Source of the DNA: an uncultured Opitutaceae bacterium | GTDB taxonomy: Bacteria > Verrucomicrobiota > Verrucomicrobiia > Opitutales > Opitutaceae | Assembly (NCBI GenBank): GCA_937128785.1 | Contig: CAKZMS010000100.1 | Span: 1-12,156 of the forward strand | DNA: 12,156 nucleotides | Direction: 5' to 3' | Shown: positions 1 to 7,434 of the stretch, piece by piece | Layout of the letters: the number at the start of each line of letters is the position of its first letter | How positions within the stretch are numbered: the stretch's first letter is position 1 | Notes under the pieces: model-generated | What the model was told of the DNA's origin: nothing | Database searches by the model: none | What the model saw: only the letters and a program-made list of their open reading frames with translations | Made by a program: the position numbers and the translations under genes

Positions 1-941
1 GTCGCGGCCCCCAGCGCGCGGCTGACTTCGGCGGACGGCGCGCTGAAGCGACTGATTTCGAAGAACTTGAAGATGCCGAGAGCGAAGGCCAACAGACCAA
101 GGCTGATAATGGCGTAACCGACGACGGCGCCCTTCTGAATATGCTCGAAGTAGCTTTCCTCGACTTCCATCAACTGCACGGCCTTGCCGAGCGTGGCATC
201 GGCCGCGATGCTGCCATTGCCGGCGTCGACGAGACTGCGGATCCCCCCATCGAAACTCGGATCGAGCTTGATGACGGTGGGTTCGGCGGCGTTGAGCTGA
301 CGTTGGACCAGACCCACCGCGTCATCCGAGGCAAAATATACGGAGGGCCCGAAGGTTGCGAAGGTGCCGTTGGTGAGATCACCGGTATGGGTGAGGGCGC
401 GGCCATCGAAGCGATCACCGCCGATGATGCCATCGAGACGTTCGATCGATTCTTTGACCACCTTGATCTGGGCGAGCACCTTTTCGGTTTCGCTCAAATC
501 GACGTCTTCCTGCGCCAATTTGGCTTCCGCGGTCAGATCCTCGAACCGCTGCACTTCCGAAATGTGAATGCGGCTCTCGAAGTTACGCACGAATTCATCG
601 AGCAGACTCGCGATGTAGTCGTTGCCTTCCTCGAAGGCCGTGACGCGTCGCTCGAGGCGGGCGAGATCGGATTCCCGGGTGGAGAGAACGCGCTCTTTGC
701 GCCGCAGTTCCATGCGCAGGTCGATCAGCTCGTTCTCGGCCTCGTCGACCTGGCGGACCAACGGCAGTTTCTCGTCGGCAACCTCGGCGTAAAGGGCGGC
801 GAGCTCTTCGTTGGCGGCGTCGATCTTCTGGAGGAGCGTCTCGCTGGTCTCGGCCAAACTCTGGCCATACAGGGGAGAGAGGGAAGCAGCCGCAGCGACA
901 ACAGTGGCGGCTACAATGGGGCGTTTGAGTAGATTAATCAT
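1..941 (-). CDS. TtpC-like MotA/TolQ/ExbB family protein with extended periplasmic N-terminus (partial, 3' end outside window)
   Basis: This is an open frame of 313 codons read from the ATG at 941 to the window edge without a stop, so the C-terminus is missing. Residues 1-27 form a signal peptide (LLKRPIVAATVVAAAASLSPLYG). Residues ~30-170 are charged, heptad-like coiled coil. Residues ~176-220 hold a conserved-looking segment (RFDGRALTHTGDL, GTFATFGPSVYFAS). Residues ~268-295 are followed by a clear membrane helix (VVGYAIISLGLLAFALGIF). This order matches the TtpC type of ExbB-like proteins in TonB2 systems, where a long periplasmic arm precedes a proton-channel domain; the channel domain itself would lie outside the window. 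It starts 48 bases after a DUF3450 gene, its usual partner, and is probably co-transcribed with it. No strong ribosome binding site is visible. The likely role is in the inner membrane, harvesting proton motive force for TonB-dependent uptake. Confidence 0.85.
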   Translation of the reverse strand, partial: MINLLKRPIVAATVVAAAASLSPLYGQSLAETSETLLQKIDAANEELAALYAEVADEKLPLVRQVDEAENELIDLRMELRRKERVLSTRESDLARLERRVTAFEEGNDYIASLLDEFVRNFESRIHISEVQRFEDLTAEAKLAQEDVDLSETEKVLAQIKVVKESIERLDGIIGGDRFDGRALTHTGDLTNGTFATFGPSVYFASDDAVGLVQRQLNAAEPTVIKLDPSFDGGIRSLVDAGNGSIAADATLGKAVQLMEVEESYFEHIQKGAVVGYAIISLGLLAFALGIFKFFEISRFSAPSAEVSRALGAA

Positions 942-989
942 GGTTCGCCGAACAGATTGAAAATGCAGTGATTTGGTAAAGTCGCGGGG

Positions 990-1835
990 TTATCGCAGGC
1001 TGACGGGAAGTTCGATGAACGACGGAACCTCGGTGCCGTCGTAGGTCTCGATCAACATCGCGACGGTTTCGGCTTGATCGGGCCGTTCTTCGTAAGTCCA
1101 GCCATCCTCGCTGGGGAAGCCGACCAATGCGCTGGAAACTTCGGCATCCGTCGAGAAGGAGGCGGCGAGCCCCCAGTAGAGCGTCCAGACTTGTTTCTCC
1201 TCGCCGGCAATCTGGCGGACCTCACCGCGCTTGATCAGCGACGTGTTGAACTTCTCGGCCAGGCTGACCACGGCGACGACGTTCTGCACGCGTTGGCTCA
1301 CGGGCAGGTCGGTGGCATTGGGGTCTTCGGGAATGCGGCGCAGCAGGGGCTCCACCGTATCGAGCAGCGGCGGCGGGAAGCGTTTCACAATGCGCTTCAC
1401 GGAAGTCTCAAGACCACCGACGCTCTCCTGCACGGCCGCATTGGCGGCCATGAGCACGTCACGACGGTCCTCCAACCGATCCAACTCCGTGGAAGTCTCT
1501 TCGCCCACGCCCTCGGTTTGCTCGAGCTGATCCCGGATGAGCTCGACCTGCTTGGTGACGATCTCGAGGTTGTCCTGAAGATAAACTTTTTCGACCTTCC
1601 AGTCGGCTCGCTCCGCCGCAATCAAGCGGCGCAATTCCGTCCACTCGGCCACCATGCCTTGCAGGCTGTCGACTTCGCTGGGCTCTTGGGCCGAAGCACC
1701 TTGGGGCGCCAGAAAAGCAAATAAGGTTACGATTGCGCAACACCCGCCAACGAGACGCCGGTGTAGCGTTTGGGCGCAGGCGTCCGCCGACAATTTAGGG
1801 TTCCGGAGTGACAAAAACACGCGGTTCATAATCAT
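990..1835 (-). CDS. DUF3450 family periplasmic coiled-coil protein (TonB2-system accessory)
   Basis: The protein has 281 residues. The N-terminus carries a late signal peptide: a hydrophobic stretch at ~29-44 with a likely cleavage after ASA at 47-49, just before QEP. Residues ~55-150 are charged coiled coil. The C-terminal half has features typical of DUF3450: FPPPLLDTVEPLLRRIP at ~153-169, SQRVQNVVAVV at ~180-190, KFNTSLIKRGEVRQI, then VWTLYWGLAASF and SSALVGFPSEDGWTYEE. In Vibrio and Shewanella, members of this family sit directly before ttpC, exbB2, exbD2 and tonB2; here the next gene is indeed a TtpC-like protein 48 bases away. The family's molecular function is not settled, and a periplasmic role assisting TonB energy transduction is inferred from context. 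Two ATG codons (1835 and 1829) are both possible starts; neither has a clear ribosome binding site. Confidence 0.85.
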   Translation of the reverse strand: MIMNRVFLSLRNPKLSADACAQTLHRRLVGGCCAIVTLFAFLAPQGASAQEPSEVDSLQGMVAEWTELRRLIAAERADWKVEKVYLQDNLEIVTKQVELIRDQLEQTEGVGEETSTELDRLEDRRDVLMAANAAVQESVGGLETSVKRIVKRFPPPLLDTVEPLLRRIPEDPNATDLPVSQRVQNVVAVVSLAEKFNTSLIKRGEVRQIAGEEKQVWTLYWGLAASFSTDAEVSSALVGFPSEDGWTYEERPDQAETVAMLIETYDGTEVPSFIELPVSLR

Positions 1836-2264
1836 AGATTACACAGGTTAAAGATGGGGGAATCGGGCTAAAGAAGGCCAAAAGATCGGGGGAACGAACG
1901 ATGGTATGTTAAAATTTCCACTGAGGCAAACGGGGGGCAACTGGTTTTGTTAAAGAAAGAGTTTCTTTTGAGTTACGAGACGATCCGGCCGAGTAAAAAA
2001 GCTGCCACCGGTTCAAAATTGATGTCTCGGATTGTTCGAATCTGCCCATCCCACGCAAGCCGACTCCCCGGTCACATTTTGGCGAAAACCAATCCCCTTC
2101 TTTTTAGGGGACCCCCAAATCCGAGCCGAGAAGACGAGTCCCGTCAGCTTATCCGTCCCTACCTCGACGGATCTGCGTCTCCTGGGCCCTCGTGACTTTT
2201 GTGACCCGTTGCCCCTCGCTCCTCCACCCAATCGTAAATCGTAATTCTAAAATCCAACATCGGA
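1836..2264. other. Intergenic region without a supported gene
   Basis: This 429-base stretch lies between the DUF3450 gene and the end of the UgpE-like permease gene and is visibly more AT-rich in places than the genes. The short open frames on either strand have no recognisable protein character or ribosome binding sites. It contains a possible minus-strand promoter (1901-1929). It also has two small hairpins (arms 2093-2098/2106-2111 and 2151-2157/2166-2172), neither followed by a T-run on the minus strand. A perfect two-copy tandem heptamer AATCGTA lies at 2230-2243, just after the permease stop. It probably holds the end of the importer transcript and the promoter of the TonB-type operon. 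Confidence 0.6.
1901..1929 (-). promoter_or_regulatory. Candidate sigma70-type promoter for the DUF3450-TtpC operon
   Basis: On the minus strand, TTGCCT (1929-1924) is followed after exactly 17 bases by TACCAT (1906-1901). Each hexamer matches 4 of 6 consensus bases, and the AT-rich spacer contains AAATTTTAA. Transcription would start near 1894, leaving a leader of about 60 bases before the DUF3450 ATG. This is a pattern match only; promoter consensus in this lineage is not established by the sequence. Confidence 0.25.
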
Positions 2265-3098
2265 CTATCCTTTCACCCCACCAAGCTGGATCCCGCTGAT
2301 GAGAAATTTTTGGAGAAAAACGAAGAGGATAATCATGGGCAGCACAGACATCGTGACCGCCGCCATGAGCAGATGGGTGGACTGGCCCACTTCCGAGTCG
2401 AAGAACAGGAGACCCACGGGAAGCGTGTAGTGGTCCTGGTGCCGCATCATCACCAACGGCCAGAAGAAGCTCTGGTAGTTACCCACAAAGGTGAAAATCG
2501 TCAGCGCGATGATGCCCGGCCGACTCAACGGTAGAATCACGTCCAAGAAAATCCGCCACTTGCTCGCGCCATCGATCTCCGCCGCTTCGTCGAGGGAGGT
2601 CGGGATCGTGAGCATGAACTGCCGCAGGAGGAAAGTGCCAAACGCCGAAAACGCCGAGGGCAGGATCAAGCCGATGAACGTGTCCACCAGTCCAAGATGA
2701 ATCATGATCTGGTAGTTGGTGATGATCACCACCAACCCGGGTAGCATCAGCGTCGACAGGTATAAGAGAAACACTTTGTCCCGGCCCGGCCACTGCAGGC
2801 GCGAAAAGGCGTAGGCCGCCATGGCACTGGTCACCACCTGCAAAAACGTGACCCACGACGCCACAAACAGGCTGTTCCAATAGAACTGAAAGAACGGGAT
2901 GACCGAGAAGACTTCCGCGAAGTTGCCCCACTGAAACTCGCTCGGCAGCCAAGATTCGTTAGCAACCTCCGCAAGCGGTTTCAATCCGGTCAGCACCATC
3001 CAGACAAACGGCAGCGTCATGATCAGCCCCAGCACAGTAAGCAGCACATGGTAGCGCATGCCGCTGACTTTCGGGGAGGATGGGGAGGCGTGGCTCAT
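2265..3098 (-). CDS. Sugar ABC transporter permease, UgpE/MalG/AraQ type
   Basis: This is a 277-residue inner-membrane permease of the binding-protein-dependent sugar importer family (CUT1-like). Six hydrophobic segments are visible at about 15-38, 73-97, 107-128, 138-160, 195-217 and 241-264. The EAA loop that contacts the ATPase is at ~169-190 (LDEAAEIDGASKWRIF, then VILPLSRPG), close to consensus. The C-terminus FLISGIQLGGVKG is typical of the MalG-like partner. I chose the ATG at 3098: the frame extends upstream to a GTG at 3185, but that would overlap the preceding permease gene by 76 bases. The ATG leaves an 11-base gap after the UgpA-like gene, so the two are surely co-transcribed. No strong Shine-Dalgarno is visible. 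The stop codon is TAG, which matters for reading the internal TAG in the upstream binding-protein gene. Confidence 0.95.
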   Translation of the reverse strand: MSHASPSSPKVSGMRYHVLLTVLGLIMTLPFVWMVLTGLKPLAEVANESWLPSEFQWGNFAEVFSVIPFFQFYWNSLFVASWVTFLQVVTSAMAAYAFSRLQWPGRDKVFLLYLSTLMLPGLVVIITNYQIMIHLGLVDTFIGLILPSAFSAFGTFLLRQFMLTIPTSLDEAAEIDGASKWRIFLDVILPLSRPGIIALTIFTFVGNYQSFFWPLVMMRHQDHYTLPVGLLFFDSEVGQSTHLLMAAVTMSVLPMIILFVFLQKFLISGIQLGGVKG

Positions 3099-3109
3099 GA
3101 GGGACGGGG

Positions 3110-4603
3110 TCAGTCGTTCACGTTGCGGTTGCCGAATTTGAAGTTGAGCAGCGTCATGGTCATGACCATCGCGAAGAGCACCCACACCACCGCCGAGGCA
3201 TAGCCGAGCCGGCCGGACTCAAAACCTTCGATATACACGAAGTAACTCAACGTGGTAGTCGAACCGGCCGGCCCGCCTTGGGTCATCGCCCGCGCCATTT
3301 CGAAGCCGCCCTGCAGGCCGCCGATCACGCTCATCACCACGATAAAAAACGTCACTGGTGCCAGCTGCGGCCAGGTCACATGCCAGAACCGGTTCCACCA
3401 ATTGGCCCCGTCGATCTCCGCCGCTTCATATAACTCACGCGGGATGTTGGTGAGCCCGGCGATGTAGAGGATCATGTTGTTCGAACCCACCGCGGCCCAA
3501 AACGCCATGATCATGATCGCCGGTTTCGCCCAATGGTAATCGGCCAACCAATTCGGTGGAGTCAGGTCGCCGCTCGCCGCCATCGCAGGTAACTTCGCCG
3601 CCACGATCGCCAGTCCGATACAGATCAAGGCTCCGGTGATCGCACCAGTCAGCGGCAGCACCAGCGGCATAAATCCCTGACCCGCCGAGACGGTCCGAAA
3701 CGGTTTCTCGCGCAGAGCCCGCAACACCCACCATCCGAGCGTGAGCATGCTGCCCACCACCCAGAACGGGGCCATCCATGAACCTCCCATCCACTGCCAC
3801 CCCAGCAACACGGGCACGAATGCCAACATCGTCAGCGCCCACAAGCCGCCGCGACCCACTTCAGCATCGCGCCAGGCCTGACCCAGACGCCGGTGAAAGA
3901 GCCCCATGACCGCCAAGCCGAGCCCCAGCAGAATCGTCGCGAGCACTGTGCCCGCCGCGGGCGGCAGCCATTGAAAAATCGATTCAATCGTCGACACCAC
4001 AGGAGCCAGCGCCGTGTTGATCGGACCAGTCTGGGGGTTATACATTTTTTTCCACAGCAGGAAGGTCGCGACCCCGGCCGTGAAGTGCGGCGCATAAAAC
4101 AAAGTGCGATACACCGTCGAACGACCCAACACCCCCGCCACCAGAATACTGCCAAACAACAGGACGATGAGCAGGGTCATGCCGCTCGGCGCAAACCCGG
4201 TCAGCGAGAGTACGCCCAAGGCCACGACCAGCCCACCCGCCGCGATGAGGTGAATGCGTCTCAAAGCCTGGCGACCCGGCAGATCGCGGGTGAGGAGCAA
4301 GGCCGCCACCAGACTGCCGACGATCGCCACCGGGATGCCCATCATGAAAAACAGCGTGTTGCCGAGGTATTGGTAAAACGCCGGGTGCGTGAGCAGACGC
4401 TCGAAGTTTTCCCAGCCCACAAACTCAATCCGTTCGCCCTTGAACATGTTGTGCTGACGCACGTCCCAGTTGCTGAACGCCAAGATAAAACTGAGCCCCA
4501 ATGGCACGATGGTGAAGGCGAGGAATCCCAGCAGGCTCGGTCCCAGAAACACCATCGCCGTGGCCAACCGCCCGCGCGTCTTGCCTGTAGGTGAGGCGCT
4601 CAT
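3110..4603 (-). CDS. Sugar ABC transporter permease, UgpA/MalF type, with two membrane-spanning insertions
   Basis: The protein has 497 residues, against roughly 290-320 for ordinary UgpA-like permeases. Core family sequence is present in three blocks: the N-terminal helix (FLGPSLLGFLAFTIVPLGLSF) and NTLFFMMGIPVAIVGSLVAALLL at ~82-104; TVYRTLFYAPHFTAGVATFLLW with NPQTGPIN at ~163-196; and AKPAIMIMAFWAAVGSNNMILYIAGL to the end. The third block includes the EAA loop at ~388-412 (PRELYEAAEIDGANWW, TWPQLAP) and GGPAGSTTTLSYFVY. Between blocks lie an insertion at ~116-161 with two extra hydrophobic helices and a second at ~200-350 with about four. The ATG at 4603 overlaps the binding-protein stop as ATGA; an upstream TTG at 4618 is less likely. 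Together with the downstream permease it should form the importer channel in the inner membrane; the ATPase must be encoded elsewhere. Confidence 0.93.
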   Translation of the reverse strand: MSASPTGKTRGRLATAMVFLGPSLLGFLAFTIVPLGLSFILAFSNWDVRQHNMFKGERIEFVGWENFERLLTHPAFYQYLGNTLFFMMGIPVAIVGSLVAALLLTRDLPGRQALRRIHLIAAGGLVVALGVLSLTGFAPSGMTLLIVLLFGSILVAGVLGRSTVYRTLFYAPHFTAGVATFLLWKKMYNPQTGPINTALAPVVSTIESIFQWLPPAAGTVLATILLGLGLAVMGLFHRRLGQAWRDAEVGRGGLWALTMLAFVPVLLGWQWMGGSWMAPFWVVGSMLTLGWWVLRALREKPFRTVSAGQGFMPLVLPLTGAITGALICIGLAIVAAKLPAMAASGDLTPPNWLADYHWAKPAIMIMAFWAAVGSNNMILYIAGLTNIPRELYEAAEIDGANWWNRFWHVTWPQLAPVTFFIVVMSVIGGLQGGFEMARAMTQGGPAGSTTTLSYFVYIEGFESGRLGYASAVVWVLFAMVMTMTLLNFKFGNRNVND

Positions 4604-6057
4604 GGCAGCTTCGCCCAACCTTGGGCGACGTAATAGCGACGATAGAACGGATTGGTGATGAGCTCCAACGGCACGAGCTCACCCGCGGCCCTCAGGCGAT
4701 CGATCTCGGCCTGGTCCTCGAGCAGTCGGGTATACTTCGCCGCGAGGGTCGGATTCTTGCTCACGTTGAGCTCAATCTCACGGTTGATGAAGCGCTCGGT
4801 CAGGGCCATGGCTTCCTCTGGGGTGTAGACATCGGCCAGCGCCGCCAGCCGAAACTCCGACTCAATCCGGTTGGTCGCACTGGGCAGCACAAAGGGACTC
4901 GCACAGGTGGTGATGCCAATCTCCATCACGTCGGAAATCATCTCATGCACGCCCCACTCCCCCGGAAAATCGACCGGACGCCGATAAGCTTCGGTGTCCG
5001 CAAAACGCGGGACCGGCGGCATCGAGTCCGAACTGTGCACGACACTCATGTTGTAGGTCTCACTGGCAAAGAACTTCAACAGGTAGGCCGCGAGATCCTT
5101 GTGCTCCGACTTGGCGTAGATCCCGACGCTACCCGAACCCAGTAGTCCGTTGGGAAATCCCCCGTGCGGCAGCGGCCGGGCGGCCAACTTCATCGGCTCT
5201 CCGTCCCGCAGTTGGACGAGCGAATAACGCGCCGCGGTGAGCAGCGCATAGCGGCCCTGGCGAAAAAGCTGAATGCGCGAAGTGTTGGTGTCGGAGCCGG
5301 CAAAAAAATCGAGATCTGCCTGCGTCGGGATGATGCGATCCTCAAAGATCCATTTGTGCATGAGGCGGATGACCTGCGCGGCCTCCGGGTTATCCATGGT
5401 GGCGGCCGTCATGGTCTCATTGAACATGGAGCGTCCCAGGCCGCGGCGCAGGGTCACCGCGTTGATGATGACAGAGAAAAACAACGACAGAAGCTCCTAC
5501 CCCGCATTGGCCGCGGCGACGAAAGCCTTACCGGCCGCCTCGAATTCCTCAATCGTCCAGCGGGTCGATGGCAGGGGCTGCCCGTGCTGCGCGAAGAGGT
5601 CGGCGTTGAGAAAATATACCTGCACCGGATTGCCCCGCGGAAATCCGACCTGCTCTCCATCGATCAAAAACGTGGGCGCCGCCGCGGGCCAGGTCTCGGC
5701 GACGGTGAACCCGTGTTTTTCGGCGAGTGGCACGAGGTCTTCCATCATACCGGTGGCGTGCAACAGCCAGGACTCATCGCGGGCCATGGAGATCAGATCG
5801 GCACCGACTCCCGATACGCCCTGGATCAGTTTTTTGGAGATGTCCTTGTTGGTGTTATCCAATCGGATCTCGAAACGCGGATAGTCGTTCTCCTCCAGCC
5901 ACGCGTAAAACAGCTCCAGCTCCGCCAGCCGGGAAGGACTGGCATCGGTGACCCAATACAACACAGGCACATCCGACTCGTCGGGCTGCCGCGCGAGCCG
6001 ATCAGCAATGGTAGCCAGCACCAACAGGCCGAATACGCTGAGCAGGATGTATTTCAT
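4600..6057 (-). pseudogene. Extracellular sugar-binding protein of an ABC importer, interrupted by an in-frame TAG
   Basis: A single reading frame from ATG 6057 to TGA 4600-4602 spans 486 codons, but codon 187 (5499-5497) is TAG. The frame is otherwise unbroken: the text reads AFVAAANAG, stop, ELLSLFFSVIINAV with no shift. Residues 1-20 form a signal peptide or membrane anchor (YILLSVFGLLVLATIADRLA) with no lipobox cysteine, followed by VPVLYWVTDASPSRL. SRL and TNKDISKKLIQGVSGVGADLI resemble family 1 solute-binding proteins, and the second half has the expected FRQGRYALLTAARY and LAAYLLKFFASE segments. The combined length of ~485 fits the family; neither half alone would make a complete two-lobed binding protein. 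The stop overlaps the UgpA-like start (ATGA), so it is first in the importer operon. A possible restart exists at TTG 5484 or ATG 5427, both without a Shine-Dalgarno. A sequencing or assembly error is an alternative explanation. Confidence 0.85.
5497..5499 (-). other. In-frame amber codon within the solute-binding protein gene
   Basis: The TAG sits at codon 187 with continuous family-like sequence on both sides in the same frame. It differs by one base from CAG, AAG, GAG and TGG. The neighbouring permease gene (stop at 2265-2267) uses TAG as its terminal stop, which argues against a genome-wide reassignment of TAG. Confidence 0.9.
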
Positions 6058-6103
6058 GAAACAAGGACGAGAGGGGGCGGGAGAAGGGGCTTGGGCGTGG
6101 GTC

Positions 6104-6167
6104 GGGGTCGGCGTCGTTAAAAAGTTCTACGTAGTGAAACGAAGTAAACTTTTTCCGACCCGACCCC
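6104..6167. repeat. Imperfect inverted repeat, REP-like family A, copy 1
   Basis: The left arm 6104-6130 begins GGGGTCGG and ends AAAAAGTTCTAC. The right arm 6144-6167 is its near complement, GTAAACTTTTT then CCGACCCGACCCC. A loop of 13 bases separates them. It lies upstream of the binding-protein start, in the gap after the hydroxyacid dehydrogenase gene. Its arms share the pattern GGGGTC..GTCG..AAAAA with the repeat at 6254-6322, suggesting one family. It could stabilise RNA ends or be a remnant of REP-type mobile DNA; neither is shown by the sequence. Confidence 0.65.
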
Positions 6168-6253
6168 TTCCAGGCCGGTGCGCAAACAACGCAAACGTCA
6201 CGAGATTCAAATCGTGCTGGGTTTCGATCATGATGAAGTGTTCGGAGCAGGAT

Positions 6254-6322
6254 ACGGGGTCAGGTCGAAAAATGTGAATTACGTCTCCGACTTCATTAAC
6301 ATTTTAACGACCATGACCCCGT
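6254..6322. repeat. Imperfect inverted repeat, REP-like family A, copy 2
   Basis: The left arm 6254-6275 starts ACGGGGTCAGGTCG and ends AAAAATGT. The right arm 6299-6322 starts ACATTTTAACGACC and ends TGACCCCGT. The arms match over about 20 bases with small indels. The 23-base loop contains TTACGTCTCCGAC flanked by GAA and TTC. The arm design resembles the copy at 6104-6167. Confidence 0.7.
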
Positions 6323-6343
6323 GGGCATCGGTCGTGTTTTCAT

Positions 6344-6411
6344 TGTCGGGCGTAAAGCCCGACCCACGGCAAAGCACTGCCACTCAGGTGGGTCGGGCTT
6401 TATGCCCGACA
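6344..6411. repeat. REPIN-like double palindrome (GTCGGGC...GCCCGAC, family B)
   Basis: Two 24-base arms (6344-6367 and 6388-6411) are complementary with a single mismatch (G at 6352 against T at 6403, where the perfect partner would be C). Each arm is itself a palindrome of the form GTCGGGC, TAAA-type centre, GCCCGAC, followed inward by CCAC. The 20-base centre contains a small GGCA/TGCC hairpin. This two-headed-inward arrangement is what REPIN elements look like in other bacteria. It starts 24 bases after the stop of the hydroxyacid dehydrogenase gene, so as RNA it would form a strong hairpin that could protect or end the upstream transcript. There is no T-run, so a classic intrinsic terminator is not supported. 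Confidence 0.8.
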
Positions 6412-6435
6412 GCGTCATGCTGGCATCACCCTTCA

Positions 6436-7434
6436 TCATGTCGCCCGTTCGAAGCTCTCCGCGGTCACTTCGTTTTCCAGTTTCTCGCCGGCCACATAGC
6501 GCTCCACGTTGCGCAGGGCCCGCTCGCCGCAATCGATCCCGCGGTCGATGGTGGCGCCGCCCATGTGCGGGAGCAAAAACACGTTTGGCAATGAGCGCAG
6601 CGGCGACTCCACCGGCAGTGGCTCGACCGCATAGACATCGAGCGCCACCTCGATGTTGCCCTCACGCGCCACGCGAATGAGTGCGTCTTCATCCACCACC
6701 GGACCCCGGCCGATGTTCACAAAACAAGCCCCCGGCGGGAGCCGTCGCAGCAATGCTTCGTCGACCCTGCGTTCAGTCTTGGCGGTCAGTGGCTTGAGTT
6801 CCACCAGGACATCGGACTCGGCGAACAACGCCTCCGTCGATTCCGCCCGCTTCACCCCATACTTCGCCAGCACCTCGTCCGGCACGCCAGTGTCGGCGGT
6901 CACGATCGGATCAAACGGCCGCATCAATTCAACCAGCGCCTGGGCGATCGCGCCAAAGCCATGCAAACCGACCCGCTTGCGAAAGAGACTGCGGTTATTC
7001 GTGAGCCGATCGCGCCAAACCCCCTCCGCTTTCAGTTGGTGCCCCCAGAGCGCCACCCGCCGCAGTGCATTGAGCACCAACAGCAGCGCGCACTCCGCCA
7101 CGTAGGGACCGATGGTCGTGCCCCAGTTGCTCATCACCAATCCGGCGCGCAGATGCTCCACCGTGATCTGCTTTTTCGCCGAACCCGGCACGAACGAAAG
7201 GTAGGCCACACTGCCTCCCTGCCCCGCAACGGCTGCAAGCGGCATAGGCGGCATGTCCCACGCACCCACCACGATCTCCGGCCGGTAGTCCGCCAACACG
7301 GCGGGGAACCCGGCAGCTTCCGCGGAATCATGAAACCGGACTTCCCCCGGATAGCGGTTCACCCAGTCATCGAACCCGTGGGGGAAAAAGTGCGACCGCT
7401 CGAAGGCACTGGTGACTATCAATACGCGTTTCAC
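6436..7434 (-). CDS. D-isomer-specific 2-hydroxyacid dehydrogenase
   Basis: The protein has 332 residues, the usual length for the NAD(P)-dependent D-2-hydroxyacid dehydrogenase family. The nucleotide-binding motif is at ~155-164 (VGLHGFGAIA; the third glycine of GxGxxG is replaced by alanine 164). The catalytic triad is recognisable: arginine 243 in NIGRGPVVDEDAL, glutamate 271 in YAVEPLP, and histidine 290 in LLPHMGGAT. The family interconverts 2-keto and D-2-hydroxy acids in the cytoplasm; the substrate here is unknown, though the locus suggests a sugar-derived acid. The start is GTG at 7434, overlapping the stop of the Gfo/Idh/MocA gene (GTGA) and preceded by a strong Shine-Dalgarno. It is the last gene of a three-gene coupled group ending just before the repeat cluster. 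The C-terminal AENV-type ending of other members is replaced by a short charged tail. Confidence 0.93.
   Translation of the reverse strand: MKRVLIVTSAFERSHFFPHGFDDWVNRYPGEVRFHDSAEAAGFPAVLADYRPEIVVGAWDMPPMPLAAVAGQGGSVAYLSFVPGSAKKQITVEHLRAGLVMSNWGTTIGPYVAECALLLVLNALRRVALWGHQLKAEGVWRDRLTNNRSLFRKRVGLHGFGAIAQALVELMRPFDPIVTADTGVPDEVLAKYGVKRAESTEALFAESDVLVELKPLTAKTERRVDEALLRRLPPGACFVNIGRGPVVDEDALIRVAREGNIEVALDVYAVEPLPVESPLRSLPNVFLLPHMGGATIDRGIDCGERALRNVERYVAGEKLENEVTAESFERAT

Noticed and set aside
141..932. 263-codon plus-strand open frame at the left end
   Set aside because: Antisense to the TtpC-like gene, which has signal peptide, coiled coil and a membrane helix; no independent support.
2015..2055. 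tRNA-like 3' end (TTCGAATC followed by CCCATCCCA)
   Set aside because: The bases around TTCGAAT do not form a five-pair T stem, and no matching 5' acceptor strand lies about 70 bases upstream.
2093..2111. Hairpin TCCCCT/AGGGGA as terminator of the importer operon
   Set aside because: The stem is only 6 pairs, is 154 bases from the stop, and has no T-run on the minus strand.
5164..6120. 318-codon plus-strand open frame opposite the binding-protein gene
   Set aside because: It spans the TAG site on the other strand, which could suggest the minus-strand gene is the shadow. However, the minus frame has clear solute-binding features and operon overlap, while this one is low-complexity Arg/Gly/His sequence.
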